From the NCBI GenBank assembly GCA_038496445.1, contig JALMLS010000471.1, forward strand, positions 124,001 to 188,000: 64,000 nucleotides of DNA. Direction: 5' to 3'. Source of the stretch: Trichosphaerium sp. ATCC 40318. Taxonomy: Eukaryota > Discosea > Flabellinia > Trichosidae. The position numbers were made by a program, and so were the translations under genes. The notes under the pieces are model-generated. The model ran no database searches and had not been told where the DNA came from. It saw only the letters and a list, made by a program, of their open reading frames with translations. Shown in pieces: positions 48,287 to 58,927 of this stretch (positions are counted from its first letter, which is position 1; every line of letters starts with the position of its first letter).

Positions 48287-48644
48287 TTAAAGCAACGCAC
48301 ATTTCTTTGTATACTGTAACAAGATACGTTTAAAACAAAAACAATTTTGTACGCTATTATTAAAGCATTTTGATTCGACACTGCCACAACGCAGCACCTT
48401 TATTACCATCTTTATTACAATACAAAATACAAAAAAATCACCATCTCCGAAATCAAGGTTAAAAAGAGGACACTGTTCCATCTGCATCAAAAGCTCACCT
48501 CCATAGAATGGATAATCAGCACATTGCAGCCATACCGGATCGCCACCAAGGATTTTCGTATCCTACGCTATCCTGTACTATTTTAACTTCGGTCAAGAAC
48601 TCGCAAAGTCCAGAGAAGTCACCAAGTTTTTTGTAAATCTTTGT
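48287..48644 (-). pseudogene. 3' part of a Cys-containing gene, interrupted by a LINE
   Basis: Minus-strand reading: LGDFSGLCEFLTE, then a 25-nt intron (GTTAAA...GCGTAG, phase 0), then TKILGGDPVWLQCADYPFYG + GELLMQMEQCPLFNLDFGDG + DFFVFC. A small insertion after FVFC near 48415 breaks the frame; the following DNA still encodes NKDGNKGAALWQC in another frame. The paralogue at 58333-58927 keeps that end intact. The 5' exon lies beyond the retrotransposon at 51127-51294 and continues in the same frame across one copy of the target-site duplication. So the gene is broken twice: by insertion and by the small indel. Confidence 0.65.
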
Positions 48645-51126
48645 ATTGAGTCTATGAATTGCGGTTATCACATACCCAATACTAACATAAAGATACCCAT
48701 CATAGCATATGCAGATGATATAAAGTTAATAGCAAACTCATACAAAGACTTGATAAAGATGTTCAATAAACTCCAAGAATGGTGTAGATTTTACGGTATG
48801 AAAATTAATGAGAAAAAATCTGCATTTTCCTACGTGTGTAGATCTGACCCGTCAGCTCTCTTTCCCCCTCCCAAAGCAAACAATAAACACATATCATTCC
48901 TAAAACCAGAGGAGTCATATAAAGACTTAGGGATTTTAATTAACCTAAGACTAGACAATACAGATCAAACAACAGAAATCAAAAGAAGACATGCCAATGG
49001 TCTATCTTTGATCCGTTTCAAAGGTTTCAACGCAACTCAAAAAACTACAATAATCAACCGCGTTATTAACCCAGGTATATCATTCGTAACTAACGCAATG
49101 TTCATTAACCCATCAGTCCTAAAAAAATGTGATAATAATGCTGCAGACCTTCTAAGATCAGATGCAAAAATACCTTGGAAACTTAAACCAGAGAGAATCT
49201 TTTTGAAACATACCGGTCTCGGCCTGGAACCATTAGTTGACTTACAAAATGCAGGTTTTATCAGCAATTTGATCTCTAACGGCATGAATAGTACAAACAA
49301 CTTAGCTAAACAAATCACAAATGCAAGCATACGCTTAGCCCATCAAAAATTCCACCCAAATCATATGATATGCCAAGCCACACAAATTTGTAAACAGCTA
49401 GGAATAAAAATCATACATAAATCTGATCGTTCAATTCATAGAACAGAACACACAATTAACAGAATGGATAAGCAGACTTTTGAATCAAACTGTAACAAAG
49501 TACAATCAAAATATGTTTTGGCTACCGACGGTTCAGTAACATCTAAAGGTGCATATTTCTCAGTTGTACTTAACACGATGATGAAATTTAATCGTACAGT
49601 TTTATTTGAACAAACATCTACAAATGCAGAACTGGAAGCAATAGAACTTGCACTCAAATTAGCTCCCTTAGAAGTAGACATCATGATACTAGTAGACTCC
49701 ACATCAGCAATTAATGGCATCGAAAACTGGAAAGACAAACCTATAAATATACAAAGGAAAGTTGATCATGCTCATACACTAAATCGTATTCACCATCAGC
49801 TAAATATGAGAACTGGTTCAACCACATTTGAGTGGATCCCAAGCCATACAAAAACAGATAAACAGAAACGTAACAGACACAACATTGTGCAAAGAATAAA
49901 ACAGATTGAAGAAAAGTACTCCAAAAAAACAGCATCACTTTTTATACATCTAAATGACATAGCGGATAGAATGGCAGGTATATCAAAAACTGCAGTAATT
50001 CCGTCGAAGAATATACCTATAGGAAGTGAAGATTGGGTTATAACAAAACCGACAAAGGCGATACAAGGAAATTTATTCAGAAAATTAAAATCCATTCAAC
50101 ATGAAAAACACGTGTTAAGCTTACAAAACAATGCTTTTGACCACGGAAGGACCAGAAAAAACTTAATACTTTCATTATCATCCTACACACCTATCACACA
50201 CCTTTCAACCCCAATCAAGCTTTGGCTCCTAAAAGTAAGAACTAACACACTACCCCTTAATGAATTTCAACACAAACGCAGTAAGACCAAAGGTCATGTC
50301 CAAGCATATCAACTTTGCAATCAAATTAAATACCCCAATGATTATTGTACTCTATGTAAACAAAAAAACACTCAGTGTACAGAAAATTTTAATCATTTTT
50401 GCACCTGCGAGAACATAAAGTCTAAGATAGATATCAAATACCACACAAATAGAATAATACAAGAATTTCTAGGTAAAAATAAAGATACAAAAGATCCTAT
50501 AACATTATACAACGAACATGCAGGTGGAAACAACTTATTTTGCAAATCTAAGTGGCCAACCAAGAATAAAACTAATCCAACATACGACCAAATAGAACTT
50601 GCGAAACTCGGTAGCTCCATTACAATTAAAACAAAAGATTACAATATCAAACCTTGGTACTTAACCAAAAACAATTCCAACCCCACAAACTTCAGAGGCT
50701 CACAAGGATATGTCACAAAAGAATTCATAAGCGAACTTAAAGAGAAAACTGGTACAAACAAAACTAATTTAATCAACGCCCTAGCTAAACGACTGAACCA
50801 CATGTACATCACTTATCTATATAACAAATACTGTACTAGATGCCTAGAAACCCACACCTTAAAAAAATCAAAAGGTCAACATGTACCGATGCACTACGTA
50901 AGATGGCAAGCCAAAGTCATACGCATGCGTCAATTCCTACCAATCACAAATGCAATACCTCTTTTTCCCAACACAACTAATACTAATACGGTAATCACAT
51001 AGCATTTGTTATAACAGCCAACCCAAACGCTTCGGCGTAGCCCTTTGGAGGCTAGAGGTGGGTTGGCTGTATAAAGATCGTTATTGACTTTTTTTTTTTT
51101 TTTTTTTTTTTTTTGTAAATCTTTGT
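48645..51126 (+). mobile_element. 5'-truncated non-LTR retrotransposon (LINE) with RT and RNase H
   Basis: The open frame from 48654 (or slightly upstream) to 51002 is 782 codons. Residues 18-22 are the reverse-transcriptase AYADD box, so most of the RT lies in the missing 5' part. RNase H starts near residue 290: VLATDGS (Asp), TSTNAELEAIELAL (Glu), IMILVDSTSAINGIENW (Asp), FEWIPSHTK and HLNDIADRMAG (last Asp). A zinc-knuckle-like CTLCKQKNTQC...HFCTC follows. After the stop come a three-stem structure (51014-51070) and a run of 26 T (51089-51114). TTTTTTGTAAATCTTTGT flanks both ends (48627-48644 and 51109-51126), an 18-bp target-site duplication. The frame is intact, so the insertion is fairly young, but a 5'-truncated copy cannot move by itself. 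Confidence 0.85.
51014..51070 (+). other. Three-way-junction RNA structure at the LINE 3' end
   Basis: An 11-bp outer stem ACAGCCAACCC/GGGTTGGCTGT encloses two hairpins: ACGC-TTCG-GCGT (51027-51038, a UUCG tetraloop) and TAGCC-N7-GGCTA (51038-51054). Such 3' structures can be recognised by the element's own reverse transcriptase; that role is inference here. Confidence 0.75.
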
Positions 51127-51294
51127 CGATTCTCTTATGCCCATTCTAAGGTTGGTCCTGTTGGGTGTTTCAACGCATTTGCATACCAAATTAACGCCCG
51201 GTTGAAGGATTACAGCGTTTTCTCCTTCATCAGCTAAACAGCTATCCTCGTCATAAAAAGGTAGAGCCAGCGTCACTGTATATCTATTGCGCAC
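51127..51294 (-). pseudogene. 5' exon of the LINE-interrupted Cys-containing gene
   Basis: Minus-strand reading VTLALPFYDEDSCLADEGEN, then AVILQPGVNLVCKCVETPNR and TNLRMGIRES. It runs into the target-site duplication (TKIYKK) and, if the LINE is removed, continues in frame at 48626 as LGDFSGLCEFL. The true start is not clear: the frame opens with GTG, and an acceptor-like ATACAG precedes VTLALP, so another exon probably lies upstream. Family not recognised. Confidence 0.55.
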
Positions 51295-51611
51295 GTGCGT
51301 AGCTGTTTTCGTTATTTGAGTTCATTTTAAAAATAAAACCTTCTCTCTTATTAATCAATCACTAAACGCACAGTGCGCACGTGAGTGTATCTTGAAAAAG
51401 CAAAAACTTGAAAGCGTTGAAAAGTTTTATCATTGTTGGCGTAGACTGCCAAAGTTTGCTACGTTACGATATTCTTTCTGACATCCTACGTTCTAACCGC
51501 GAAGCATGGTAGACAGCAGAAAAGACAATGGCTTACACGGTCAGCTACAATATTTTATATATGTCGTTTTGTAAAACGAGTAATACAGGAACAGGAACAG
51601 TAAGCAAGTAT
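51295..51611. other. Spacer
   Basis: CACGTG near 51375 inside GCGCACGTGAG; AT-rich. No exon seen. Confidence 0.45.
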
Positions 51612-52224
51612 TTATTCGGCCTTAGCCGCCTCTTGTTTTTTTTTTTCATCTGCTTTTTTATTTGCTTCCACGCGCTGTTTGGTTATCAATCCACAATCAC
51701 GTATTACTTGTTCCCTTTCCTCCTCGGAGTTACAACGTTCCACTACGTCTGTATGTCCTTTTTTGTAATGTGATCTACGGCTGTAAACTCTGATGAGCAT
51801 GTCACAAATCTCTTCTTTCGAATTAACATTCTGGATATAACCAAAGTAAGTCCCAGCACTGGAGAAAGCCAATACCAAGGTGTATTTCAAAATACCGTTA
51901 TCTAAAAGTGAGGTAGATTGTTTTATCTTTAACTGTGGGATAAACACATTGCTATTGCCACAGTTGAATTCGAAACTGGTTACTATGTTGCTTGTTTGCT
52001 TAGTGATATTGCACTGATAGTGTGATGCGTTTTTGGTTGGGAAATACACGGTAATTTCTTTGCGATGTTTACCACATGCTTGTGGAACGAATTTTTTCTC
52101 CTTATGTAATAATTTAGTTGGTCGGAATACGTTTGAATAATAACCATACTGTACTGGCTCTACATTGAGACAACATCATCGCAAAAATCCAGGTGTACAC
52201 AAGGGGTAAAGGGAAATTTTGCAT
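51612..52224 (-). CDS. Probable secreted Cys-containing protein; frame near start unresolved
   Basis: The main exon (about 52170-51612) reads VQYGYYSNVFRPTKLLHKEK, FVPQACGKHRKEITVYFPTK, then CNITKQTSNIVTSFEFNCGN, LVLAFSSAGTYFGYIQNVNS, and a charged helical tail ending KKADEKKKQEAAKAE. An ATG at 52222-52224 opens a good signal peptide (MQNFPLPLVYTWIFAMMLSQ) but in a frame one base off from the main exon; a single indel or an unseen splice would join them. The beta-rich middle with paired Cys resembles a small extracellular domain; family not recognised. Lies tail-to-tail with the ankyrin gene. Confidence 0.45.
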
Positions 52225-52240
52225 TGCTTCTACTTACACA

Positions 52241-52977
52241 TCAGTGGTTCTTACATAATGTTATGATTTTTGGCATACCTTTGTCTGTTGTGGACTTACG
52301 TGCGTTTACTTTGCTACACTGGTTTGGCTCAACGACCATATCATCGCTCATCACTGTGGCGGAATAAGATGGATTCTCAAAGCCGCGATATTTTGTAATT
52401 CCGTCGTATGGGTCTATTTCCATATGATCATTGTCAAAATGATCTACCACACGTTAGGTCTAATACTTGAATGTATTCCTTACCTCTAGCTTCGTTTTGC
52501 TGCGATGCCTGGAATTGTTCTATAATATCTGCAATTGCGTGGTTACCGAAGGAACGAGCTACCATTCGTAGAGTCTTATATTCGTAGTCTGACAAAAATT
52601 TGGTTCCTGTTTTTTTAAGTAAGACCGTAGACAACTAAATGACACTCTGTCATACCTGCGTTCAACAAACAAAGAACAATGTTTTCGTGGCCAATTTTAG
52701 CAGCTAAGTGTAGCGGTGTTTCCCCTTGTAGGTTTTGGGCGTTTATATCTAATCCAAGTCTCACAAGTTCCTCAACAGAGCGTTCTTTCCCTTTGTAAAC
52801 AGCGAAGTGCAGTAGTGTTTTTAACCCTATTTTTCGAATTAAACTAAAAGGGGGTTATGAACCCAACGTACGACTATCGGTATGGAGCTCAAGGTCTTCT
52901 CGGGGGTTCGATTCAACAATTTGCTCGATCTGTTGTAGATCTTCAAGCAGTATCGCCTCATTTGCATCTTTTCGCAT
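52241..52977 (-). CDS. Ankyrin-repeat protein (copy A of divergent pair)
   Basis: Start at 52975-52977 (MRKDANEAILLEDLQQIEQI). After a GTACGT intron the ankyrin repeats follow: TLLHFAVYKGKERSVEELVR, INAQNLQGETPLHLAAKIGH and a degenerate third (KTLRMVARSFGNHAIADIIE). Exon 4 encodes DHFDNDHMEIDPYDGITKYR then GFENPSYSATVMSDDMVVEP and the protein ends PKIITLCKNH. FENPSY fits the FxNPxY pattern used by PTB-domain and clathrin-adaptor binding, although no membrane segment is visible. It shares a promoter with the PARP gene at 53292 and recurs, shortened and frame-broken, at 60910. Confidence 0.7.
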
Positions 52978-53030
52978 AGTTAATAGAAAGTATTGGCTGT
53001 TGTCGTACCCAGGCGCGCAATGCTCATGTT

Positions 53031-53262
53031 AGTCACGTGATATGGTATAGTTAAAAACAACTTAAAGGCAAGCCGGTTCAGAAAATGCGTTCGAAAATGT
53101 GTGAACACGGTTCGCACCTGTTCGAAAAAAATTACTTATGTTTTTGTTAGTCACGTGATAGGTATAGTTAAAAACAACTTAAAGGCAAGCCGGTTCAGAA
53201 AATGTGTTCGAAAATGTGTGAACACGGTTCGCACCTGTTCGAAAAAAATTACTTTTGTTAAA
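53031..53262. promoter_or_regulatory. Bidirectional promoter with a 118-bp tandem duplication
   Basis: Two head-to-tail copies (53031-53148 and 53149-about 53262), each starting AGTCACGTGAT and carrying GGCAAGCCGGTTCAGAAAAT, TTCGAAAATGTGTGAACACG and CCTGTTCGAAAAAAATTACT. They lie between the divergent ankyrin (minus) and PARP (plus) starts. The second locus (about 61540-61690) has one diverged copy with extra TTCGAA sites. Promoter function is inferred from position. Confidence 0.7.
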
Positions 53263-53291
53263 CGTTCGCATCAAACGTACAACACGTCGTA

Positions 53292-56200
53292 ATGGCCAAT
53301 AACTATGGAGGTGGGGTAATACCCATTAACTACGGATCTTTTGATCAATATGCAAGCGTCAAGGGCAGCGACGCAATACATACATTTACAAATTTTTTTG
53401 GCAGCTGCTTTAACCCAGTCATGCAGTATCAAAACCCTCTTTATGTTACGCTCTTGGTAAGACTGCTAGTATTCTTAACACTTACGCGGGTTATGTAGCA
53501 GAAAGATGACTATTCATCCTGGTTAGCAAAGCTAGATTTTGTACCCGAGTTTAGCGACAAGTTAACTCTACGCCATAACGGGGAGACAATCAGTACGAAA
53601 ATTGTTTTTTTTCTGTTTTCTACGGATTTGAACGAATAGAACCGTATTTTTTTGAAACCTTTTTTTTCACTTTTTTGAAAGTCTCGTGACCATTTTGATC
53701 AAAATAGTTGTCTTTTCAGTACTATATCTGATTTTATTTTAGCTTCTGTTGATAAAAGGTTTAACAGAGATGGCGTGGCAGTGTTCGACAAGTTGCAACT
53801 GGGTACTCCGTTTGTTGGATTAACGCAATTAGTTGATTTCGCTTTTAAGGACTTGCTACTTCTGCAAACGGACATCGTGGGGCATCACGTTGCAAGTTTC
53901 GTTTTTTTGTATATGTACGCTTCTTTTTTAAAGATATTTTGATAAAACTAAGCGAAATAGAACGAAGCAGGAGGTGCAACGACTGCGAAAGAGATTAATA
54001 TCCAGGCTAATATGATATGGACAGGTTTGAAAAATACAAGTTAAAATTGTTTTATTTTAACAGACTCTATCGAAAGGACTATACCCAGAAATCAAAAGTA
54101 TTGCACCACACGAAATAACCGTAGATTTGGTAGAAAGAGGTTTACATACTAAAAGAAAAATAGCTTTTTACAAGTTGTGTAGGCGGTGCAATTATTGGTA
54201 CCGGGTTTCCGCCACCATCTAGAGTGTACTTTATAGATCAAAAGCTTGCCCTGCTGGACTATCAAACTGTAACCCACACTAGCTCAGAGTTAGTTCATCC
54301 CGTAGTAATGCCCGTAAGGGGAGAACCATGTACAATATTCGCAAGAGTGATGACATGTATGAAGTAATATTGTGATTACTTTACTGACGTATGTAGGTAA
54401 TGGCGCGAGTAATACTGTTCCCATACGCTACAGACGTTATGAAGATAGGAAAGCTAGCCAAGAATTAGACTACAGTACATCTTATCAGCAAGATGAGAAT
54501 GTTATTGCGGCGTTGAACAAACTAAATCAACACGATGGTTTTTCATATGAATACACGGTTGGTACCCTTGGTTTTGCCGGTGCTAACAGAAGTAAGTGTT
54601 TGGTTAGACTAGTCTTTTATATACTGACATGACTAGATGGTGACACCGCGTTACATTTTGTAGCAGCACATGGTACAGTTGAAGATGCAAAGAAACTATT
54701 ATCTGATGGAGCGTATCTTGAAGCTACAAATGAACGTGGTGATACACCGCTACTCTGGGCTTTGACAGCGCAAAATGAAGCTGTTATTAGTTTCTTGATT
54801 AAGCAAGGTTTGTTCAACAACTGTATGTTATGTCGTCTTATGATTACACAGGAGCATCTGCGGAAGCTAAAAACAAGGACTCTCTTACGCCTATCAAAGT
54901 TGCACAGATATATGGACAAACATTGGTTACAACAAAAGGTACAACTACATAAATAATAATTGTTTTACAAACGTTACTATCCCACTTGAATACCCTTCTC
55001 ACAACGCTAGAAAACGCCAATCTCGAACAGAAAATAGGGCACAGCGATGTAGGTAAAGCATTACTTGTTGCAGGTAAGTTCCATGTAGCTACTACTTGTT
55101 CTCACTTCTTTTAGCATATAAGGGGGACTGCGAAGTTGTCTTAAAATTAATCAACTCAAACGCAGCTATTGAAATTGTTGATGAAAGTGGATATACCGCT
55201 GTATTGCACGCAGGTAATGTAGCAAGATCGCAATCCTTGCCGTTTATTCACATTGGCTTTAGCAAAAAACGGACACGTTGACATTGTTTCATTGCTGATC
55301 AAAGCAAGTGCCAACATTGACGCTGCTACCAAAGACGGAAAAACAGCTTTAATACATGCAGGTAATATTACGAGATAACACAACAACTCTCACTACCGCC
55401 TTAGCGTTCAACGGACATAGAAAAATTGTTTCAATGCTGATCGAAGCAAGTGCCAACATTGACGCTGTTACCAACGACGGAAAAACAGCTTTAATACATG
55501 CGGGTAATGTAGCAAGATCGCATTCATATCATTTACTCATATTGCCTTTAGCTAGCAAAGGACACATTGACATTGTTTCAATGCTGATCAAAGCAAGTGC
55601 CAACATTGACGCTGCTACCAAAGATGGAAAAACAGCTTTAGTACATGCAGGTAATATTACGAGATAACACAACAACTCTCACTACCGCCTTAGCGTTCAA
55701 TGGACATAGCGAAATTGTTTCAAAGCTGATCAAGTCAAAGTCTAAGATTGAAGCTGATACAGATGTGGTTAATATAGGTATTTATCAATCGTAGCTACGA
55801 TCAATTAACCTATTGTAGACAATGAAACATTGTTTAATTATGTTTTGAAAGCGACTGGAGTTATTTTACCCACTTCAACACTGTGGCAAGAGTTTCTTCT
55901 TGTCATACTAATCAAAGTAATCTCTAATGAACCCAGATCTGTTGAATTGTTTGTTACTTTCTTGGAGCATGCTCCAAGTGGTCAACAATGTTACAAATTA
56001 TGGGAAGCGTGCGCTTTGTTGAGTAGATGTGGCCCCCAAGAATTGAAATCTAATCTTGAACAATGGCTAAAGTACTTGGTACAACATCAAGCTGATTGGT
56101 AATTACTAATCATTTTCAACAGCCAAAGTGTTCGTATTTTAATTTGGCGATGGAAAAAGGGATTTGTTCCTTAATTTGTACATTTGAGGCAAAGCTCATA

Positions 56201-58179
56201 CGCTCCCCGGTAAGTACAACAATTCCGTTAATTTAAATGACACTTATTAGGATTTTTGGTACTGTGATGGAAAGTTAATGCAAGGAATCTTGAATGACCT
56301 TCCAAATGATATGTGGAGTGCAATGGATAAAAGCGAATTCAAAGAAGAATTTTGCGATGCTGGTAGAGCGAATTTGTTTTTTTATTATTGACACTAGCTA
56401 AAATACTCGCAGGATTAAAAAGTAAAAACCCGTGGGAGTTAAATCCGCGATTGTATTTTTCGAACAACTGGCAAAGAGCACATACCACGTGAGTACTTAA
56501 TAATATATTTGTATGATTAACATGTTCTAAAGTGGTACGAGTCCAAAGGCTACACATTTTAGAACCTTGAATCTTCTGGATTCAAATGATAAAGTGGCTA
56601 AGAGGGAATTGGATATCCTTAGACAAGAGATGTCGAAAATGCACGGTTTTGAAAAATACAATCTTGTAGAAGCTACTCTTGTTTACAATGATACCTTGAA
56701 TGAAAGCTTTGGAAGATTCAACAGCCAATTGAAACAGAGGCACAGGTACCTGAGAGTTTATTACTAAATCAAACTAAACATAATAGACTGCTACCAAATG
56801 TGTTAAGTAAACAAGATTGGGAGAAAAACAATTATAACAAAACAATTTACAAAAAGTTTGAAGCCGTCCTGGAACAAAATAGTACTGATACCTATGACAG
56901 TTCTAATTACGTAATATTAAGTAAATCACAGACTATTAATTTGGCTTTTAGTTACCCGTCGCATTGATGGCCCATGGAACAACTGAAGAAGCTGCATACA
57001 GTATTGCAAAACTTGGTTTTGCAACTTTGTGTGTGTTGGATACTGGTTTCTATGGTCAAGGCATCTACTTCACAGTACGTACAAATAATATCACGTTCTA
57101 TTCACAGCTTTTTGTAGCGGAATATCCAATATGCTAGTTTACATGATTGTGGAAGAACCAAATACAAAACACTTATATTGAGTCTTGTCACTCCTGGCAA
57201 TGTTTACCCTGTACATAAGTAATAATTCATAGCTTTGTATTAACGATAACAAAGGTAAAGCCAGCTGACAATTTAAAAGGAAAGCCAATAAAACCAGGCT
57301 ACCAGAGTCATTACACATTGGTAGATCACAAGGGCAGACCTATCTCAGAACGTAAAGTCACTAAAGCAGTATGCGATGAGCTTGTTGTTGCACAAGGTAC
57401 ACTCAATGAAATTGTATCTACACTAAACATTTTGTCATCAGATGCTCAAGCTGTCCCTCGCTATATCATCAAACTTGCACGGAAAGAGGTTACAAGCAAA
57501 GCGAAAAATGAAAAAAAAATAGGCAAAGAGACAAAGAAAGGAGAAAGTAAAAAAACAATCAAAAAAAAAATAGACAAAGAGACAAAGAAAGGCGAAAGTA
57601 AAAAAATAGGCAAAGAGACAAAGAAAGGAGAAAGAAAAAAAATAATCAAAAAAAAAATAGATACAAACAAGGGAGGTAAAAAAATAGATAAAGAGACAAA
57701 GAAAGGAGAAAGTAAAAAAACAATCAAAAAAAGAAACCCCAAGAAAGGAGCTAAAACGACAAAGAAAGGCGAAAACAAACGAACCAAAAAACATCAAGAT
57801 AAAGATTCAGATGAATTCTCTGATTCTTTTGAAGACAATTATTTTAGTCTGCGGTACGACATTAATTGCATTTGGTTATCAGAACTTATACGCTACTAGA
57901 AAATTGTGGAATTCCTATGTGGACTCAAGTGATAAAAAGATACTCAATACCTCTCATGAAATAGAATTGCGAAAAGTAAAACGTAAAGTTGCGCAGCTAG
58001 AGCATAGCAATGCAACTTTACGTCAAACCGACACAAAGCAACGTCAATACACCTCACGACAGATTTTGAACTTATCACTAGCTGTCTCTAAACTACAAGA
58101 GAGCAATTCCATGCTACTTGCCAAAACAGCGTGGCTTGAAAGTATGAATGTAGGCAACTCCAACCATATAATAAACTAG
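53292..58179 (+). CDS. Ankyrin-repeat PARP (ADP-ribosyltransferase) protein
   Basis: Exon 1 53292-53456 (MANNYGGGVIPINYGSFDQY). About 300 residues of unrecognised N-terminal sequence follow (LTLRHNGETI, FNRDGVAVFDKLQLGTPFVG). Ankyrin repeats span about 54640-55760 (DGDTALHFVAAHGTVEDAKK); the last four are single 99-nt exons. A linker leads to the PARP catalytic domain at about 56960-57480: LMAHGTTEEAAYSIAKLGFA (His), GFYGQGIYFT (Tyr), TLILSLVTPGNVYPVH, CDELVVAQ (Glu) and AVPRYIIKLA. This H-Y-E triad predicts polymer-forming activity. Next is a Lys-rich linker of ETKKGESKK-type units, an acidic stretch and a coiled-coil tail (KVAQLEHSNATLRQ, LQESNSMLLAKTAWLE). Between acidic stretch and coiled coil (57870-57900) one base is missing relative to copy B, so the tail may be out of frame. 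Confidence 0.8.
55200..55760 (+). repeat. Tandem duplicated exon-intron units (one ankyrin repeat each)
   Basis: Each unit is a 99-nt exon (33 residues, ending ...KTALIHA plus one base) and a phase-1 intron of about 43-48 nt. Two intron types alternate: GTAATGTAGCAAGATCGC... and GTAATATTACGAGATAACAC.... The alternation gives a higher-order repeat of about 290-300 bp whose introns are as well kept as its exons, which indicates recent duplication or homogenisation. Confidence 0.8.
57495..57780 (+). repeat. Coding minisatellite, Lys-rich linker
   Basis: Repeats of about 27-60 bp encode variants of IDKETKKGESKKTIKKK within the PARP gene. At the same place copy B has only a short KRKKTKKTKKRKQTKKDQ. 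The array is almost pure A/G on the plus strand. Confidence 0.8.
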
Positions 58180-58332
58180 TTAGAAATGCAAAAATTCTAA
58201 TTTCTCTCATCGACTTTATTTCTATGATCCTATCAACTACATTTCTTTAGGGTTGCTACCCCCATGTCTTGTGAAGTTCAAGTATTAAACCGCAACTGGG
58301 TAAAAGTCATAAGCGGTATTCATTAATCAGAT

Positions 58333-58927
58333 TCAACACTGCCACAAAGCAGCACCTTTATTACCATCTTTATTACAAAATACAAAAAAATCACCATCTC
58401 CGAAATCAAGGTCAAAAAGAGGACACTGTTCCATTTGCATCAAAAGCTCACCACCATTGAAAGGATAATCAGCACATTGCAACCACACTGGATCGCCACC
58501 AATGACTACAAAGACGTTCTCTTGTTGAATACAAGAAGCCACTTGGTTGCCTGTGTCAAGATAATTTGTACAGTGGAATACAACGTGTTGGTAGATTGTA
58601 GGTGCTCATGAACGTATGGACAATGTCAAAGAAAGCAAGATATCTTCATGTCCTTTCTTGTAATCTGAATAGAATTAAAAAAAACGGTTTGTGGTTTGAG
58701 CACGTGTTCCATATTTTATCAGTTCTAAGTCCGTCAAACGGGAATTTTTTGCTATGGTTTGGGTCTAAGCAGCTCTGAAACACTATTAAACAAACATACA
58801 GAAGTGAAAACGCTAAATAAGGTAAACTGCCTACCTGTTGAATTATAATTCTGCGGAATAGTACGCCAAACACGCTTATGCGTAAACTAGGTAACACATC
58901 TACTTCAAGCTTTCCAATAAGCGCCAC
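58333..58927 (-). CDS. Cys-containing protein, paralogue of the LINE-interrupted gene
   Basis: Last exon: VVFHCTNYLDTGNQVASCIQ, QENVFVVIGGDPVWLQCADY, FNGGELLMQMEQCPLFDLDF, DGDFFVFCNKDGNKGAALWQ and C-stop. Upstream open exons read SCLDPNHSKKFPFDGLRTDK (about 58780-58690) and ALIGKLEVDVLPSLRISVFG (about 58925-58835). The last exon is about 85 percent identical at DNA level to 48360-48560. Regular Cys spacing and GDPVWLQC suggest an extracellular domain, but I cannot name it. Start codon not located; one junction near 58640 is uncertain. Confidence 0.5.

Noticed and set aside
48627-48644. Reading the 18-mer as native reverse-transcriptase sequence (FFVNLC before IESM)
   Set aside because: It resembles an RT block, but the exact 18-mer recurs at the 3' end of the element and the host frame continues through it, which a TSD explains better; microhomology at the 5' junction may account for the resemblance.
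57438-57797. Two overlapping minus-strand frames rich in Phe, Leu and Ser
   Set aside because: Antisense translation of the A/G-rich Lys-linker minisatellite; looks membrane-like only because of composition.
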